A model generated the notes under the pieces. The model was not told where the DNA came from and searched no databases. It was given only the letters and a program-made list of their open reading frames with translations. A stretch of 64,000 nt of DNA from Leifsonia sp. C5G2 (GTDB lineage Bacteria; Actinomycetota; Actinomycetes; Actinomycetales; Microbacteriaceae), in contig NZ_JABFMV010000009.1 of assembly GCF_013359685.1 (NCBI RefSeq), positions 62,001 to 126,000 on the forward strand, read 5' to 3'. This document shows positions 7,655-17,509 of the stretch, one piece after another; position 1 is the stretch's first letter; each line of letters starts with the position of its first letter. A program made the translations under genes and the position numbers.

Positions 7655-10445
7655 TCGTGGACGCTCGCGCTCGACGGGCCGGAGCCGACCCTGCCGCCTC
7701 CGGGCGAGCCGGCGGTCGCCGTGGCCGTGTTGGACAGGACGCTCCCGTCGAGGTCGGCGCTCACCACGGTGTAGACGGCCGTGCAGGTGAGCGACTGTCC
7801 GGGGACGAGTAAGCCCTTCGCGCAGGTCACGACCGGCTTCGGGCCGTGGCCGGTGAAGTCGCCCTCGACGATCGAGATGCCGGAGGCCGTGGTGTTGCCC
7901 GTGTTCGTGACGGTGAACGTGTACGGCACCTGCTGGCCCGCGGCCGTGATGCGCGTGACATCGGTCGTCTTCTGGAGAGCCAGGGCCGGCTTGGCCGGCT
8001 CGGGAACGCTCGCCGTCGACACCGGCGAGGTCGGCGGCGTGACTCCGCTCGGTCCGGTCCCGGTGGCGGTGGCGCTGTTGGTCACCGAGCCGGAGTCGAT
8101 GTCCGCCTGCGTGACCGTGTAGGCGGTGGAGCACACGAGCTGTGCGCCGGGCGCCAGCGGTCCGGAGCTCGGGCATGCCGGTGCGGGGAGGGGTCCCGAG
8201 CCGCTGAAGGCTCCCTCCTGAACCCCGGCCCCGGTGATGGTCACGTTGCCGGTGTTCGTGATCACGAACGAGTAGGTGATCGTCTGGCCGGCCCGGAAGT
8301 CCGCGGGTGCGGCGGGCTGCGCCGACTTCACCAGGGTGAGCGCCGGGGCGCGGTCGATCGTCACGGTCGCGGTGGACGGGGAGGAGTCCACCGCCCCCGC
8401 GGAGGCGACGGCCGTGTTCGTCAGCGTGCCCGCGTCCACGTCGGCCTGGGTCACGTGGTAGGTGGCGGTGCAGGTGCGGTCGGCACCGGGAGCGAGTGGA
8501 GCGGCGCCGCAGTCGGGCGCCGCGAGCACTCCCGCCCCCGAGAACGCGGTCTCCGCGATGGCGATGCCGGAGAGGGTCGTGTTGCCGGTGTTCGTGACGT
8601 GGAACGTGTAGGTCACGGTGTCGCCGGCGGCATCCACGGTCCCCGGGGACACGGTCTTCTGCAGCGCGAGCGCCGGCGCCTGGGTGGCGGCGACGGCGAC
8701 GGTCGACGGGTCGGACAGCACAGGAGCGCCGTCAGGACCCTGTCCGAGCGCGGTGGCCGTGTTGTCGATGCCGCCCCGGTCGAGGTCGGCCTGGGTCGCC
8801 GCATAGTCCGCCGTGCAGGTCGCGCTCTCGCCCGCCGCCAGATCGGTGGTCGGGCACAGGATGTCGCCGAGCGGGCCGCTGCCGCTGAAGGCGTCCTCGA
8901 TCACACCGATGCCGGTGACCGTGACGTTGCCGGAGTTCGTGATGAGGAACGAGAACCCGATCGGGTCGCCGACCGCGTCGAAGGCCGCGGCGCCGGCCGA
9001 CTTCACCAGGGTGAGGGCCGGAGCGGCGTTCGCGGTGACGGTCGCGGTCGAGAGGGCCGACGCCACATCGGTGTCGGCCGGGTCGCTGCCGACGGCGCGG
9101 GCCGTGTTGACGACCGATCCGGCGTCCATGTCGGCCGCCGTCACCGTGTAGGTGGCGGTGCAGTCGACCCGCTGGCCGGGAACGAGGACGCTCGCCGGGC
9201 AGGTGACCGCCGGTTGGCCTCCCGAGCCCGAGAACGCGGTCTCCTCCACGTGGACGCCGTGGATGGTCACGTTGCCGCTGTTGACGACCGCGAACGTGTA
9301 GGTGATGGCGTCGCCGGCGGCGTTCACGAAGCCGGTGTCCGCGGTCTTCGTCAGCGTGAGCCGCGCCAGCGGCGTCTGCGGCGTGGTCACCGTCGAGTCG
9401 CCCGAGACCACCGGACCGGAAGGAGCGGTGCCCGACGCGTGGGCGGTGTTGACCAAGGAGCCGGAGTCGACGTCCGCCTGGGTGAGCGTGTACGTCGCCG
9501 TGCAGGTGAACTGGCCCGCCGGAGCGAGCGAAGTGCCCGGGCAGTCGATCGCCGACAGTGCGCCGGAGCCCGTGAAGGACACCTCGTCGACCGTGATCCC
9601 GCTCACGGGCACGTTGCCGGTGTTCGAGACGACGTACGAGTAGGTGATGACCTGTCCGGCGTTGTACGCGGCCGCCTCAGAGGGGGTCGCCGACTTGACG
9701 ACCGCGAGGCCCGCCAGTTGGTCGACGGTCACCGTGGCGCTGGAGCCGGAAGAGGTGACCGGGGCTCCGGAGGGGTCCAGCGCGGTCGCCGCCGCCGTGT
9801 TCGCGATCGAGCCCGCCGTGAGGTCGGACTGCGTGACGGGATAGCTCGCCGTGCACTCCACGGACTGGCCGGGGGCCAGCGCATCCGGGGGGCAGCTGAT
9901 CGCCGACAGCGATCCGCTGCCGCCGAAGGACAGCTCGTCGATGCCGATGCCGTGCAGGGTGACGTTCCCCGTGTTCGTCACCCGGAAGGTGTAGTCCACG
10001 ACGTCGCCGACGGCGTCCACCGTCCCCGGGCTCGCCGACTTCACCAGGGCGAGCGCGCCGGTCTGCTGGGCGGCGACCGTCACCACGCCACTGCTGTTGC
10101 TGAGTCCCGGACCCGTGGGCGGGTCGGCCGTCGCGGTCGCCTGGTCGGAGATCCCGCCGTGATCGAGGTCCGCCTGCGTCGTGAGGTAGGTCGCCGTGAA
10201 TGTCGCGACCTGACCGGGCGCGAGGGAGGTCACGGCGCCGGAGCAGGGTGCCGCGGGCGCGGACAGGGAGGCGCAGCTCGCCGTGGGCGCGACGCTCGAC
10301 GCCGCCGAGTCCACGAGCGCGTCGGCGACCCGGACGTTGCCCAGGGTCACGGCCGTGTTGTTCGTGACGGTGAAGGTGTAGACGATCGGCTGGCCGACCG
10401 CATCCACCGTCGACCGGTCGGCCGTCTTGGTGATCGCGGGCTGTG
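7655..10445 (-). repeat. eight tandem coding repeats of about 330-390 bp
   Basis: Repeat starts, marked by the coding of P-A-L-A/T-L, fall near 10435, 10045, 9700, 9355, 9010, 8665, 8335 and 7990 (reading down the minus strand). The period is mostly 345 bp. The copies share the YTF-VTNTGNVT block, a C-x-A-x-Y-x-VTQADVD block and NTA-A, but are diverged at base level. The first copy is the longest and most different. Such an array can expand or shrink by recombination and is hard to assemble. Confidence 0.8.
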
Positions 10446-11863
10446 CGCTCTGCGCCTGCAGGCCGGTCAGGGACGACTCCGCGGCACCGAGGAGGGTGTC
10501 GCCGGCGGTGACATTCGTGCCGATGCTGTTCCAGGCGACGTTCCCCGCAGCGGACGGCGGCGTGCTGACCGTGTAGGTGGCCGTGAACCCGGCCGAGACG
10601 AGGACGTTGCCGGTGTACGTGAACCGCAGTGCCGTCGCCGCCGAGAGCGGTGACGGCGGCACGGCGGACCAGTCGTCGACACAGCCCGGGTCGGTGGCGA
10701 GCACCTCGGGACGGCAGGGGTTGGCGGCTTGCGAGTAGGCGACCGTGAGGCCGGCGGGCAGCGTCGCGATCGCCTCGAGCGTGACCGGGAACTGCGAGTT
10801 GCGCGGCGCCGTGGACGTCGCGCGGGTGTCGCCGACGCGGGGCAGCAGGTCGTACATGACGGGATTCGCCAGGGTCGACTGCCCGGTGTTGGTGAACGAG
10901 ATCGTGTAGGAGGCGGTACCGCCCGCGGCACTCACGTGCCCGGTTCCCCCGGAGCCGATCGGCGCCGGGTCCAGGTTGCCCTGCACCTGCTTGTCGACGC
11001 TGAAGCCCGGATTGGTCGCGGTGACCTTGAGCGGCGCTGACGCCCCGCAGTAGTTGCCCGCGATCGGGGAGCCGTTCGTGTTCAGCGCGGGGTCGCCGGC
11101 GGGCGCGACCGGCGGCGTCTGATTGACGCCCGAGACGGCGCAGCCGGGGATCACGGCGCCGTAGCCGACGGTCATCGCGTTCTGGAACGTCCCGGCGCAG
11201 CCCGCGCCGAGGTTCACGTCGAACCCGGTCATCCCGAGCGTGTAGAAGCCCGGTACCGTCGCGAGGCCCGCTGGGATCGTCCACTCGATCAGGGTGCGGC
11301 CCGTGCCGTTGTAGTCGGTGACCTGCCGTGTCGGCACGACGCCGGTGGCGGTGAACGTCTTGCCGTTCCCGCCGGTCAGGGTGAAGGAGAGCGCGGGGAC
11401 GGCGATGGTGCCGACGCCCGCCGGGGCAAGGTAGTCCAGATAGATGGCCTTCGACGGGGCCTGGGTGATCTCCATCCCGCTGCCCGTCGGCTGCACGCGC
11501 TCCACGCAGCCTCCGCTGTACGCGGTGCTGAAGGTCGCGAAGGTCAGCGCGCCGTCGCCGTTGGCCGCCGGGTCGGCGACCAGGATGCTCGCCGACTGGC
11601 CCTGCGCCGTCTTGATCGCGGTGGAGGTGCCCGAGAGGTAGGCGTTCACCGAGGTGGTGTTGGTGAGGATGTGGCCGGGCACGGCCGCCGGTGAGGCGTA
11701 GCCGGTGACGTGGAACGTGATGACCGCGAAGGTGTTGGCACCCTCCTGCGTGAAGGGCGGGATGTCGATCTCCGACACGGCGGGCGAGGTCGGGAGCGTC
11801 CAGCCTGTCCCGGCGACATACGGCACGGTGCGGGTGGTGCCGTCGGCCATCAGCAGGGTGATG

Positions 11864-11890
11864 GCTTCGCGCCCGCCGCGGGCGCGAAGC
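11864..11890. repeat. perfect 11-bp inverted repeat at the frameshift site
   Basis: GCTTCGCGCCC (11864-11874) and GGGCGCGAAGC (11880-11890) are exact inverse complements with a 5-base GCCGC loop. The reading frames of the two halves of the surface-protein gene must be joined in exactly this segment: coding continues as GFAPAAG on one side and EAITLLMADG on the other. Confidence 0.9.
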
Positions 11891-13234
11891 CGCTGACCGT
11901 CACCACGCGGGGGATGTAGGCGGGGTTCGCGCAGGCGACGCCGGGAGCGTTGCTCAGGTACTTCGCCCCCGAGAGGTTGTCGATGCACGGCAGCGGATCC
12001 TTGAGGTCGTAGCTGAGGCCCGAGCCGGTCGTCGCCGGTTTGGTGTTGACCGTGAGGTCGTAGCTGGTGGTGCTCCCGCCGTCCCAGTCGCCGGGGAAGG
12101 TGTAGAGCGTCGGAGTGGTGCCGTCGAGCGCCGTGTACTGGCCCCGGTTGACCATCGTCTTGGGCGTGACGACCTTGTTCGTCGTCCAGTCGATGTCGAT
12201 CACCGTGGCGCACGGCGACGCCGGCGTCGAGGTCGCGGTGGCCGCGAAGCCGTCGATGTAGGTGAAGCTCGCGCTCGCGGTGTGGCACACCTTCGCGCCG
12301 ACTGCGTCCGGCACGCCGTTGGTGGACGCGGTGCCCTGCACGGTGAACACGATGCGGTTGTTCGCCGGGTTCAGGCCCTCCGACCCGTTGCCCGCGTACG
12401 TGATCGTCCCTCCGGAGCTGCCCACGGCCGGGACGGTGAGAACACCGGGAAGGGAGGCAGGGGCGGTCAAGACACCGGAGAACGTGAAGTTCGCGGGCAG
12501 TGCGTCGGTGATGTTCAGCGCGGACAGGCCGAGGTCGCCGGCGGGGCTCGTCTGGCTGGAGCCGCAGCCGAAGCTGAAGCTGAGAGTCAGGGCGGCTCCG
12601 CTGAGGACGCTCGACGGGTTGACACCGGCGCCCATGCTGTCGTTGTGGCCTGCCGTGAGGGTGAGGACCGCCGGCGCGGGGGCGGTGACCGATCCGCCGC
12701 TGCTGGTGAAGGTCGGGGTGATCGTCGCCTTCGCCCCGTTGAGCGTGGTCTTGTTCGGTGCGCGGACGGTGAAGTTGCAGGAGTACGTGCCGGTCTGCAC
12801 GGTCCCCAGCGCGAAGGCGACCTGCCCCGCGGTCTTCGTCAGAGCCGGGCAGGTGCCCGCCGACACCCACGACGAGAAGTCGGTGTTCGACCCGTTGCCG
12901 GTCACCGTGTTCGTCGGGATCGTGACGGCGGCGTTGAGGCAGTTGCCGGAGGTGCTGCACGAGTAGGTGAGTGTGTAGGTCGTCAGGACGTTGCTGGCGA
13001 CGGTCGTCGTAGCCGGCGAGATCGAGATCGAGTCGACCGCGTAGGCGGGGGCCGCGACGGCCGTCCCTCCGATGATGAGGCCGAGAACGGCGACTCCGGC
13101 AGCGATCAGCCGGGCGGCGCGCGAGCGCGTGTGCATGTGACTCCCCTTCGCGGCCAGCACACAGCGCTGCCCTCGCTCGCACGCTATCGGCGGCGGCGCG
13201 GGCGGACGGCGTTTTTAACCCGCCGATCACCCCT

Positions 13235-13248
13235 CCCCCATCCGGGGG
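13235..13248. terminator. possible terminator of the LuxR gene
   Basis: CCCCC (13235-13239), a 4-base loop, then GGGGG (13244-13248), 20 bases past the LuxR stop on the minus strand. No T-tract. A perfect 12-bp palindrome GTCGTGCACGAC (13250-13261) lies directly beside it. Confidence 0.3.
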
Positions 13249-13249
13249 G

Positions 13250-13261
13250 GTCGTGCACGAC
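13250..13261. promoter_or_regulatory. 12-bp palindrome between LuxR gene and surface-protein gene
   Basis: GTCGTGCACGAC is a perfect palindrome located 114-125 bases upstream of the surface-protein ATG, in the only non-coding space between it and the LuxR-type regulator. It could be that regulator's binding site. Nothing beyond symmetry and position supports this. Confidence 0.3.
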
Positions 13262-13268
13262 CGCCCGG

Positions 13269-14876
13269 TCAGTCCTCGTCGGCGAGCAGGTGGCGCTCAA
13301 GCGCGACGGCCACCGCGTCCTCCCGGTCGGAGACGCCGAGCTTCCGGTAGATGCTCCGCAGCTGCGTCTTGACCGTGTTCGCGGAGACCACGAGCGCCGC
13401 CGCGATCTCGGGGGTCGTGCGGTTGAGCATCAGCTGCTCGAGCACCGCCCGTTCGCGCCTGGTGAGCAGGAGGCGCGGCTCGACGTCGGGCAGGAGGGGT
13501 CGTTCGGGAAGCTCGGCCGTGACGGCCCCGTAACCGGCGGCCTCCATCGCTTCGGTGACGCGTTGCCGGTCCTGCGGCGGGAGAAGCGCGAGGGCGAGCC
13601 GCTGCCCGGTCCGCTGCAGCAGGGTGCCCAGCCGTTCGATGACGCCGTCGCGGCGCGGAGTCGGCGAGATCCTGAGGAGCACGGCGGCCTCGAGCGCGGC
13701 GGCGTCGGCCGCCTGCCGGCTCGACAGGCGCTCGGCGCCGATCGAGCGAAGCTCGCTCAGCGCGCTCCCGCTCTGCCCCAGGGCCAGCGCGACCCGGGCG
13801 CGTTCCAGATGGCCGGCGGCTCCCGCCGAGAGCTCCCGCTTGACGATCGCCGCGGCCGCGTCCGGGTTGCCGAGCGCGAGCTGGAGCTGCGCGCGGATCG
13901 GCGCGAGGATGGCGTGGACGCGCGGCGACCTGCCGCCGGCGCCGTGCTCGGCCACGGACGCGTCGAGATCGGCCAGTCCGGTGCCGGGGTTGCCGGCGAC
14001 GAGCTCGGTCAGCGCGCGCATCTGGGCCACGGTCACCCAGTGCTCCGTGCCATGACGGCCGTGGATCAGCGAGTCGAGCTCCGCGCGTGCCCGGTCGGCG
14101 TCGAACCGTTCGAGCGCCACCACCGCCTCGGCGATCCGGTAGAACACCCCCGAGTACATGCTCCGCTGCCGATCGGTCCACGGCCCGGTGCGCGCGTAGT
14201 GGATGTGCTCCATCGCATACGGGATGTCTCCGCGCAGAGCGTGCACACCGGCGAGCAGGGCGAGTGCGCCCATCCCCGTCGAGGGCGGCGTCGTGGGCGC
14301 CTCGGCGAGCCCGTGCGCGGCCGCATCCAGTGCCTCCTCCGGCAATCCGCCGTAGTAGAGCGAGACGCCGATGACGGCGTAGATGCGGGGCAGGTCCGCG
14401 ATGAGTTCGCGGTCGTCGTCGCCGAGCCGGTCGAGCTGCTCCCGTGCGGCCCGCGCCGCCGCGACGGAGGCTCCTGTGCGGCCGAGCAGTCGAAGCGCCC
14501 CCGATTCCGCCGTCCGGATGAGCACGCGGTCCACCGGGAGCAGGTCGGAGTTCTGGGTCGAGCGGGCGGCGCGCACGGCCATGACGAAGTAGCGGACGGC
14601 GCGCAGCCGGTGGAACCGCAGCTTGTTGAGGACGATCCCGAGTTCTGTGGCGATCAGCGGCTCCGCGCGGAGCACGCTCGCGGGCACCCGTTCGAGCAGA
14701 GCCCGGGTGGTCTCGCTGTGCTCGTCGGTGACCAGCGTGAACCATCCGCGGCGCACGGCGTTCGTCACCGCCGGCCAGTCCGCCGCCTCGACAGCGGTGC
14801 GGAGCGCAGCGAGCGCGTCATCCCCCGCGTCGTCGGCCGCGCCGTCGGCGAGCGCCGCGCCCTCCCGATCGCTCAC
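13269..14876 (-). CDS. LuxR-family transcriptional regulator with helical-repeat N-terminal region
   Basis: A 535-aa regulator. The C-terminal LuxR helix-turn-helix is clear: LLTRRERAVLEQLMLNRTTP, then EIAAALVVSANTVKTQLRSI and YRKLGVSDREDAVAVA. The remaining ~450 residues are alanine/leucine/arginine-rich helices resembling the TPR-like sensor half of MalT/LAL proteins, but I see no Walker A motif, so it is not a full ATP-dependent LAL regulator. The GTG at 14876 is chosen because it overlaps the stop of the ECF-like gene (GTGA, 14873-14876). The frame stays open to 15080 only by overlapping that gene. Translational coupling suggests it senses or controls something linked to that transporter; the surface-protein gene is the next gene downstream. 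Confidence 0.8.
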   Translation of the reverse strand: MSDREGAALADGAADDAGDDALAALRTAVEAADWPAVTNAVRRGWFTLVTDEHSETTRALLERVPASVLRAEPLIATELGIVLNKLRFHRLRAVRYFVMAVRAARSTQNSDLLPVDRVLIRTAESGALRLLGRTGASVAAARAAREQLDRLGDDDRELIADLPRIYAVIGVSLYYGGLPEEALDAAAHGLAEAPTTPPSTGMGALALLAGVHALRGDIPYAMEHIHYARTGPWTDRQRSMYSGVFYRIAEAVVALERFDADRARAELDSLIHGRHGTEHWVTVAQMRALTELVAGNPGTGLADLDASVAEHGAGGRSPRVHAILAPIRAQLQLALGNPDAAAAIVKRELSAGAAGHLERARVALALGQSGSALSELRSIGAERLSSRQAADAAALEAAVLLRISPTPRRDGVIERLGTLLQRTGQRLALALLPPQDRQRVTEAMEAAGYGAVTAELPERPLLPDVEPRLLLTRRERAVLEQLMLNRTTPEIAAALVVSANTVKTQLRSIYRKLGVSDREDAVAVALERHLLADED

Positions 14877-15457
14877 CGAAGCGAACCCGGCCGGCCGGCC
14901 GATCCGCGACGCGACGCGACGCGCGCTGCCAGCCCGGCCAGCGCCGAGGCGGCCGATTGCCCGGCCAGCCGGCCGCCGAGCACCGCGAGGAGGAACAGCG
15001 GGGCCCGGTTCGTCATCACCGGCATCGAGACCAGGAACAGGACGAGGGCCGAGACCGCCGCAGCGGCGGCGAAGACGCATTCCGGGGTCCGCCCGTCACG
15101 ACGGAAGCGGGCGAGCGCCCAGATCGTGGCATCGTAGGCGGCTCCCCCGGCGACGAACGGGACCACGATCAACAGCCCGATCGGACTGATCGGAGCCGAC
15201 AGCAGCCCCGCGACCGTTCCGGCGGCCGTCGCCGCCCAGCGGAACCCCAGCACCCGGCGTGCGAGGAAGGGGAACACGCTGTACCCGCCCGCGACCACGG
15301 CGTACAGCGGCGCGGAGAACGCGGCCGTCGCCGCGCTGAACGGCGAGAACGCCAGGACGACCAGTGCGGTCGCCGCCCCCGCCATCACCACCGACACGAC
15401 CACGTGGAGCAACGAGAGACGGCGGCGGGTGGCCGCGGCCTCCGGGTAGATCGACAC
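14873..15457 (-). CDS. ECF-transporter S-component-like integral membrane protein
   Basis: A 194-aa protein with about five or six hydrophobic helices. The overall pattern (starts VSIYPEAAATRRRLSLLHVV; later GLLSAPISPIGLLIVVPFVA) resembles substrate-binding S components of energy-coupling-factor vitamin importers. The GTG start at 15457 has AAGGAG 6 bases upstream; the longer frame back to 15661 runs through arginine-rich non-coding sequence. No ATPase or EcfT gene is adjacent, so if it is an S component it must use a shared energising module. The ligand is unknown and no riboswitch was seen in the 86 bases upstream. A non-ECF membrane protein remains possible. Confidence 0.55.
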   Translation of the reverse strand: MSIYPEAAATRRRLSLLHVVVSVVMAGAATALVVLAFSPFSAATAAFSAPLYAVVAGGYSVFPFLARRVLGFRWAATAAGTVAGLLSAPISPIGLLIVVPFVAGGAAYDATIWALARFRRDGRTPECVFAAAAAVSALVLFLVSMPVMTNRAPLFLLAVLGGRLAGQSAASALAGLAARVASRRGSAGRPGSLR

Positions 15458-15543
15458 GAGTGGCTCCTTCACGGGGAGGACGACCTTCGTATCTTGGCAT
15501 GCGCGGCCGGCCTCGGCGGTCCACTGCCGACGACGAGGCCCGG

Positions 15544-16344
15544 TCACTCCCTCCGCGGCGCGACGTGGTCGAGGATCCTCCGCCATTCCGCCCGGATCAG
15601 ATCGCGGCCCCCGGTGCGGGAGCGGTATGCGACCGTGTTCGGGACGTTCTCGCGGTACCACGTGGCGTCGCGGACGGTGACGATGTCGTCCCGCATCCCG
15701 TAGACGAACAGGTTGTCGGATGCGATCGCCGAGAAGTCCACGTCGGCTCGGTGGAAGGCGGCCAGATCATTCTCGATTCCGGCGGCCCCGGACAGGGTCG
15801 CGTCGGCGAGCATCCGCTGGATCCGCCGCGTGTAGGCGTAGGCGTCCGTGTCGTCCCGGCCGGTGCGGAAGCGGGACTCATCGAGCCAGTCCGCCGGATC
15901 GGTCCCGGCCGCAGCGGAGAGCCGCGCGGGCGCGGGCGAACCGACGAAGGCGACGCGGTCGACCAGTTCAGGGTGTCGCGCGGCCAGGGCGGCGGCGAAC
16001 AGGCCGCCCTCGCGCCACCCGATCACCCCGACGTTCTGGAAATCGGTGGTCGAGATGGACGCGGCTGTCTGCTCGGTCCGCTTCAGGAACTCCGCGACCT
16101 CGTCGGCCCACCCGGCAGGGGTGAAGGCCGCCGCTTCGGGAACGCGTTCGGATGAGCCGTACCCCGGGCGGTCGAGCGCCACGATGTGAGCGCCCGACGA
16201 CCGTGACACCGGCGGATCGGGGTCGAAGCCCGCGGCACCCGGGGTCGGGTGACACAGGATCACCAGTCGGCGGCCGACCGGGTCGCCGATCGCGGAGAAT
16301 CCCGTCAGCCGGCCGTCGCCGAGGCGGATGGTGCGGTCGGACAT
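15544..16344 (-). CDS. alpha/beta-hydrolase fold protein lacking canonical Ser and His
   Basis: A 266-aa alpha/beta-hydrolase-fold protein: ILCHPTPGAAGFDPDPP is the oxyanion-loop region and HIVALDRPGYGSSE the usual following strand. The nucleophile elbow, normally G-x-S-x-G-G, reads GWREGG, with arginine where serine should be. The segment expected to carry the catalytic histidine reads TGGRDLIRAEW, again arginine. The acid region (GMRDDIV) looks normal. Conventional esterase or peptidase chemistry is therefore unlikely. It may be a cofactor-free lyase, a binding protein or a degraded enzyme. It lies 34 bases after the enolase-superfamily gene and may be the last member of that operon. Confidence 0.75.
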   Translation of the reverse strand: MSDRTIRLGDGRLTGFSAIGDPVGRRLVILCHPTPGAAGFDPDPPVSRSSGAHIVALDRPGYGSSERVPEAAAFTPAGWADEVAEFLKRTEQTAASISTTDFQNVGVIGWREGGLFAAALAARHPELVDRVAFVGSPAPARLSAAAGTDPADWLDESRFRTGRDDTDAYAYTRRIQRMLADATLSGAAGIENDLAAFHRADVDFSAIASDNLFVYGMRDDIVTVRDATWYRENVPNTVAYRSRTGGRDLIRAEWRRILDHVAPRRE

Positions 16345-16378
16345 CTCTCGTCCCTGCCTTTCTCCCGAGAGCCTGAGG

Positions 16379-17509
16379 TCATTCGGACTTCCACTGAGCG
16401 GTGCGGTATGGCTCCGCGTCGGCCTCCTTCAGCGTCAGCCCGTGCCCGGGCACCGATCGGTCCGGCACGAGCTCGCCGTTGCGCAGAGCCGGGAGCCCGT
16501 CGAAGAACGCGCTGGCGATCCGGGCGTGGTCGTGGAAGTACTCCACGTTGATCGCGACGTCGAACGCTGCCGCCACCGAGGCGTGGAGGGCCGGGGCGGT
16601 GTGGGCGCTGAGAGGCAGGTCGAATGCTGCGGCGAGTGCCGCGGCCGTCCGGAACCCGGTGATGCCGCACCGTGTCGCGTCCGCCTGGAGCACGTCCACG
16701 CAGCCCCCGGCCACCAGGTCGCGGAAGTCGGCGGGCGTGTAGCCGTACTCTCCGGCGGCCACCCGGATCGGAGCGGGCATGCGATCGCGGATCAGGCGCA
16801 GGCCGGCACGGTCATCGCTGGAGACCGGCTCCTCGAACCAGGTGACACCTTCGAGGGCGAATGCCGACGCCAGGCCGAGCGCCTGCTTGCGCTCGTAGGC
16901 GCCGTTGGCATCCACGAAGAGCTCCACATCGTCGCCGATGGCCGACCGGGCGACCCTCACACGGAGGAGGTCGTCGTCCGGGTGCGAGCCGACCTTCATC
17001 TTGACGGCGCGGAGGCCGTGCTCCGCCCATGAGCCGAGCTGCTCGACGAGCTTCTCGTCGGTGTAGTCGGTGAAGCCCCCGCTGCCGTACGCCGCGACCG
17101 TGTCGTGAGCGCCGCCGAGGTACTGCGTGAGCGAGACGCCGGCGAGCTTGGACGCGAGGTCGTGCGCGGCGATGTCGACCGCCGCGATCGCTCCGGCGGC
17201 GACCCCGCGCCACCCGGCGTTGCGCACCGCCCGGGCCATGGCCCAGTAGACGCGGTCGGTGTCGCGCGCATCCATGCCGGCCACCGCGGGCCAGAGCAGC
17301 TCGCGGATGATGCCGAGCGTGGCCGCGGGGGCGTGCGTGTAGCCCATGCCGGTCTCGCCCCCGCCGCTCAGGCGCACAACGACGAGGCCGGTGCTGCTCC
17401 ACGCGATGGTGCCGTCGCTCTCCGGCCGCTCCCGGCCGCCGGTCGTCGTGGCGACGCTGACCGCGTCCACCGCGAGCGAGGTCAGCCGGGCGTCCGGGTC
17501 ACTTCTCAT
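16379..17509 (-). CDS. mandelate racemase/muconate lactonizing enzyme (enolase superfamily)
   Basis: A 376-aa Mg-dependent enzyme abstracting a proton next to a carboxylate. The K-x-K base motif is AVKMKVG. The metal ligands fit FVDANGAY, WFEEPV and AGEYGY, and the barrel ends with the D...H region DVLQADATRCGITGF and SAHTAPALH. This places it in the mandelate-racemase subgroup, many of which are sugar-acid dehydratases. The start overlaps the end of the ThDP-enzyme gene by 11 bases. With the GMC oxidoreductase and ThDP enzyme upstream, a route that oxidises a sugar to its acid and then dehydrates it is plausible. The substrate is not decidable here. Confidence 0.85.
   Translation of the reverse strand: MRSDPDARLTSLAVDAVSVATTTGGRERPESDGTIAWSSTGLVVVRLSGGGETGMGYTHAPAATLGIIRELLWPAVAGMDARDTDRVYWAMARAVRNAGWRGVAAGAIAAVDIAAHDLASKLAGVSLTQYLGGAHDTVAAYGSGGFTDYTDEKLVEQLGSWAEHGLRAVKMKVGSHPDDDLLRVRVARSAIGDDVELFVDANGAYERKQALGLASAFALEGVTWFEEPVSSDDRAGLRLIRDRMPAPIRVAAGEYGYTPADFRDLVAGGCVDVLQADATRCGITGFRTAAALAAAFDLPLSAHTAPALHASVAAAFDVAINVEYFHDHARIASAFFDGLPALRNGELVPDRSVPGHGLTLKEADAEPYRTAQWKSE

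Larger units (their letters stand above)
7513..13136 (-). pseudogene. giant LPXTG-anchored repeat surface protein, split by a frameshift
   Basis: As sequenced, the N-terminal part (13136 to a stop at 11850) and the C-terminal part (open to 7513) lie in different frames. One extra base near 11864-11890 would give a single protein of about 1874 aa. The ATG at 13136 is preceded by AAGGGGAG. A signal peptide (LIAAGVAVLGLIIGGTAVA, cleavage after AYA at residue 33) leads into a Thr/Ser/Gly-rich N-terminal region of about 900 residues. Eight repeats of 110-130 aa follow, each starting like ALTLVKSA and containing YTFxVTNTGNVTxxGI (DUF11/DUF7507-like). The C terminus has the LPSTG sorting signal (7612-7626), a hydrophobic segment and RRRRGLTS, so it should be sortase-linked to the wall. 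No sortase is nearby. The break could be real decay, switching, or a sequencing error at a strong hairpin. Confidence 0.8.

Noticed and set aside
7846-10653. Plus-strand 935-codon open frame opposite the surface-protein repeats
   Set aside because: It is antisense to clear repeat domains, glycine/arginine-rich, has no start signal, and its openness follows from the high-GC codon pattern of the real strand.
12282-15137. Plus-strand 951-codon open frame spanning the LuxR gene and the surface-protein 5' end
   Set aside because: Antisense to the LuxR domain and the signal-peptide end of the surface protein; composition is of shadow type (Arg/Gly/Asp).
15458-15543. Riboswitch upstream of the ECF-like gene
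   Set aside because: Only 86 bases are available and no TPP, FMN or cobalamin core was seen.
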